From CAZNMF01 sp035547155 (GTDB lineage Bacteria > Acidobacteriota > Vicinamibacteria > Vicinamibacterales > SCN-69-37): a DNA stretch of 5,440 bases. A program made the translations under genes and the position numbers. The stretch's first letter is position 1, and each line of letters starts with the position of its first letter. Location: contig DASZVJ010000063.1 of NCBI GenBank assembly GCA_035547155.1, positions 1 through 5,440 on the forward strand. Direction: 5' to 3'. The notes below the pieces were generated by a model. That model made no database searches. It was not told where the DNA came from and worked only from the letters and a program-made list of their open reading frames with translations. Below, one piece after another: positions 4,451-5,440 of the stretch.

Positions 4451-5440
4451 TCAACGCGGCCCAGCCGCTTCCCAACCTGCAGGCGCAGGCTCGGCCGCGC
4501 CAAACGGCACGAAGCCGTCGCCGCGGCGTGTCCAGAGAGCGATCTGACCGGTCGATCGCTGCTGCAGCATCAGGTCGTCACGGGTATCACCGTCGTAGTC
4601 GGCGACGGCGCGGACATCCCAGTCCGGTCCAGGCGCACCGACCGTGAGTCGGCCAACGATGGGCAGTCCCAACATGCCCGGCGTGCCGAGCCGTGCCACG
4701 GACAGGTCGCCGGTGTCCGCGTTCTCCATGATCAAATCGCGGCGGCCGTCGCCGTCGAAATCCATCGTGCCCATCACGCGCCATGGAAGTTTGGCGACGG
4801 CCGCATCTCCAGCGGCCGTGACGTACGTCGCACTTTGGAGCGCGGCGTGGCCATCGACGCTCTTCATGAACCAGATCGCGACGTAACCGGTACGGAGGTG
4901 CTGCCAGACGATGTCGGCCTGGCCGTCGCCGTTGAAATCACCGGTGCCCGCGACGTGCCAATCGCGATCGCCGACCTTCGGCATGACGATCTGGTCTTCC
5001 GCTGCTGACGTCCCGATGCCCGTCGACAGTCGGAGGTCGCCGGTCTGCGCGTGCTGCCACAGGATGTCGGGCCGACCGTCGCCGCTCAAATCTGATGTGC
5101 CGACGATCGTCCAGTCAGGCTCGATCGCGATCGGCAAATCATGGCTGGAGGCGCGCAAGCCGTCGTGGAACGTCCACACGTGGGCCCGTGCGGCGATCCG
5201 GTCGAGGAACGTCAGTTGCGCTGCGCCGTCGCCGCTCCAGTCGCCGCCGCGCGGGGCCGGAATCGCGCAGCCGTCGGGCGTCGCGGCGTAGGTCGCCGGA
5301 CAGCGATCGCGGCTGTTGGGCACACCGTCGCCATCGCCGTCCGTCTCGGCGTGCGGCTGCTCCTTGTTGGCGATGACCGCGCGGATCAACGGAGATTGAT
5401 CGCGCACCCACGCGGAGAGCCGAAGCGCGCCGGCGACGTA
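4451..5440 (-). CDS. FG-GAP/VCBS repeat protein with thrombospondin type 3 motif (C-terminal part, 5' end outside window)
   Basis: The frame stays open to the right edge, so 329 C-terminal residues are visible and the true start is outside; the GTG at 5405-5407 is internal. After an unrecognised segment comes DGDGDGVPNSRDRCPAT...DGC (5267-5341), a thrombospondin type 3 calcium-binding motif with two cysteines. Five FG-GAP-like blades follow: 5159-5245 (degenerate, WSGDGAAQLTF), 5018-5125 (DLSGDGRPDILWQ), 4865-4969 (DFNGDGQADIVWQ), 4688-4789 (DFDGDGRRDLIME) and 4526-4630 (DYDGDTRDDLMLQ). Each ends in a TG....W-type strand. The D-x-D-G-D-G loops are Ca2+-binding in FG-GAP beta-propellers. Such proteins are secreted or surface-bound, often in adhesion or carbohydrate binding; that and any signal peptide cannot be tested here. 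Blade count is low for a closed propeller, so more blades may lie upstream or at the N-terminus. The stop is TGA at 4451-4453. Confidence 0.88.
   Translation of the reverse strand, partial: YVAGALRLSAWVRDQSPLIRAVIANKEQPHAETDGDGDGVPNSRDRCPATYAATPDGCAIPAPRGGDWSGDGAAQLTFLDRIAARAHVWTFHDGLRASSHDLPIAIEPDWTIVGTSDLSGDGRPDILWQHAQTGDLRLSTGIGTSAAEDQIVMPKVGDRDWHVAGTGDFNGDGQADIVWQHLRTGYVAIWFMKSVDGHAALQSATYVTAAGDAAVAKLPWRVMGTMDFDGDGRRDLIMENADTGDLSVARLGTPGMLGLPIVGRLTVGAPGPDWDVRAVADYDGDTRDDLMLQQRSTGQIALWTRRGDGFVPFGAAEPAPAGWEAAGPR
5267..5341 (-). other. Thrombospondin type 3 calcium-binding motif inside the FG-GAP protein
   Basis: The residues DGDGDGVPNSRDRCPAT followed eight residues later by C match the TSP3 consensus D-x-D-x-D-G-(x)-N-x-D-x-C-P-x-T...GC. 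Such motifs often link an enzymatic or cell-binding region to repeat modules in surface proteins of Gram-negative bacteria. Here it joins the part outside the window to the propeller-like repeats. Confidence 0.8.

Noticed and set aside
4367..5008. 213-residue plus-strand frame across the FG-GAP gene
   Set aside because: Antisense shadow of clear D-x-D-G-D-G repeat coding on the minus strand.

Overview
The window is a GC-rich stretch (roughly two thirds G+C by eye) of chromosomal bacterial DNA with six protein genes: five complete and one cut by the right edge. No rRNA, tRNA, CRISPR array, insertion sequence or phage gene was seen. The base composition, a small PadR-type regulator, an FG-GAP/TSP3 secreted-type protein and G-rich octamer tracts between genes fit a soil or sediment bacterium such as an Acidobacteriota member (possibly Vicinamibacteria). 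That assignment is an inference without any marker gene behind it.

Layout from left to right. A SnoaL-like (NTF2 fold) small protein on + (63-485) has a clear Shine-Dalgarno and a consensus TATAAT upstream. It converges on a minus-strand pair: a YfcC/DcuC-family membrane transporter (1050-2378) followed 47 bp later by a PadR-family repressor (646-1002). Divergent from the transporter, across a 98-bp gap, is a YhbW-type luciferase-like flavin monooxygenase on + (2477-3460). This converges on a Bax inhibitor-1/YccA membrane protein on - (3603-4328). To the right lies the C-terminal part of a large FG-GAP (VCBS) repeat protein with a thrombospondin type 3 calcium-binding motif (4451-5440, -), whose 5' end is outside the window.

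The genes do not form one pathway. The only likely functional pairing is the transporter with the PadR regulator. Much of the interest lies between genes: the two convergent intergenic regions are filled with degenerate 8-nt repeats, consensus (A/G)GGGACC(A/G). They are oriented so that the G-rich strand is the sense strand just after the stop codons of padR, the monooxygenase and the Bax inhibitor gene. The G-runs match the G-quadruplex pattern, and the two tracts at 3461-3601 are inverted with respect to each other. They look like a recurring 3'-end or terminator-like element.

Three minus-strand genes (padR, the transporter, the Bax inhibitor gene) lack a Shine-Dalgarno and have -10-like hexamers only 6-14 nt before the ATG, which suggests leaderless or very short-leader transcripts. 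The palindrome GCGATCGC also occurs seven times, more than base composition predicts.
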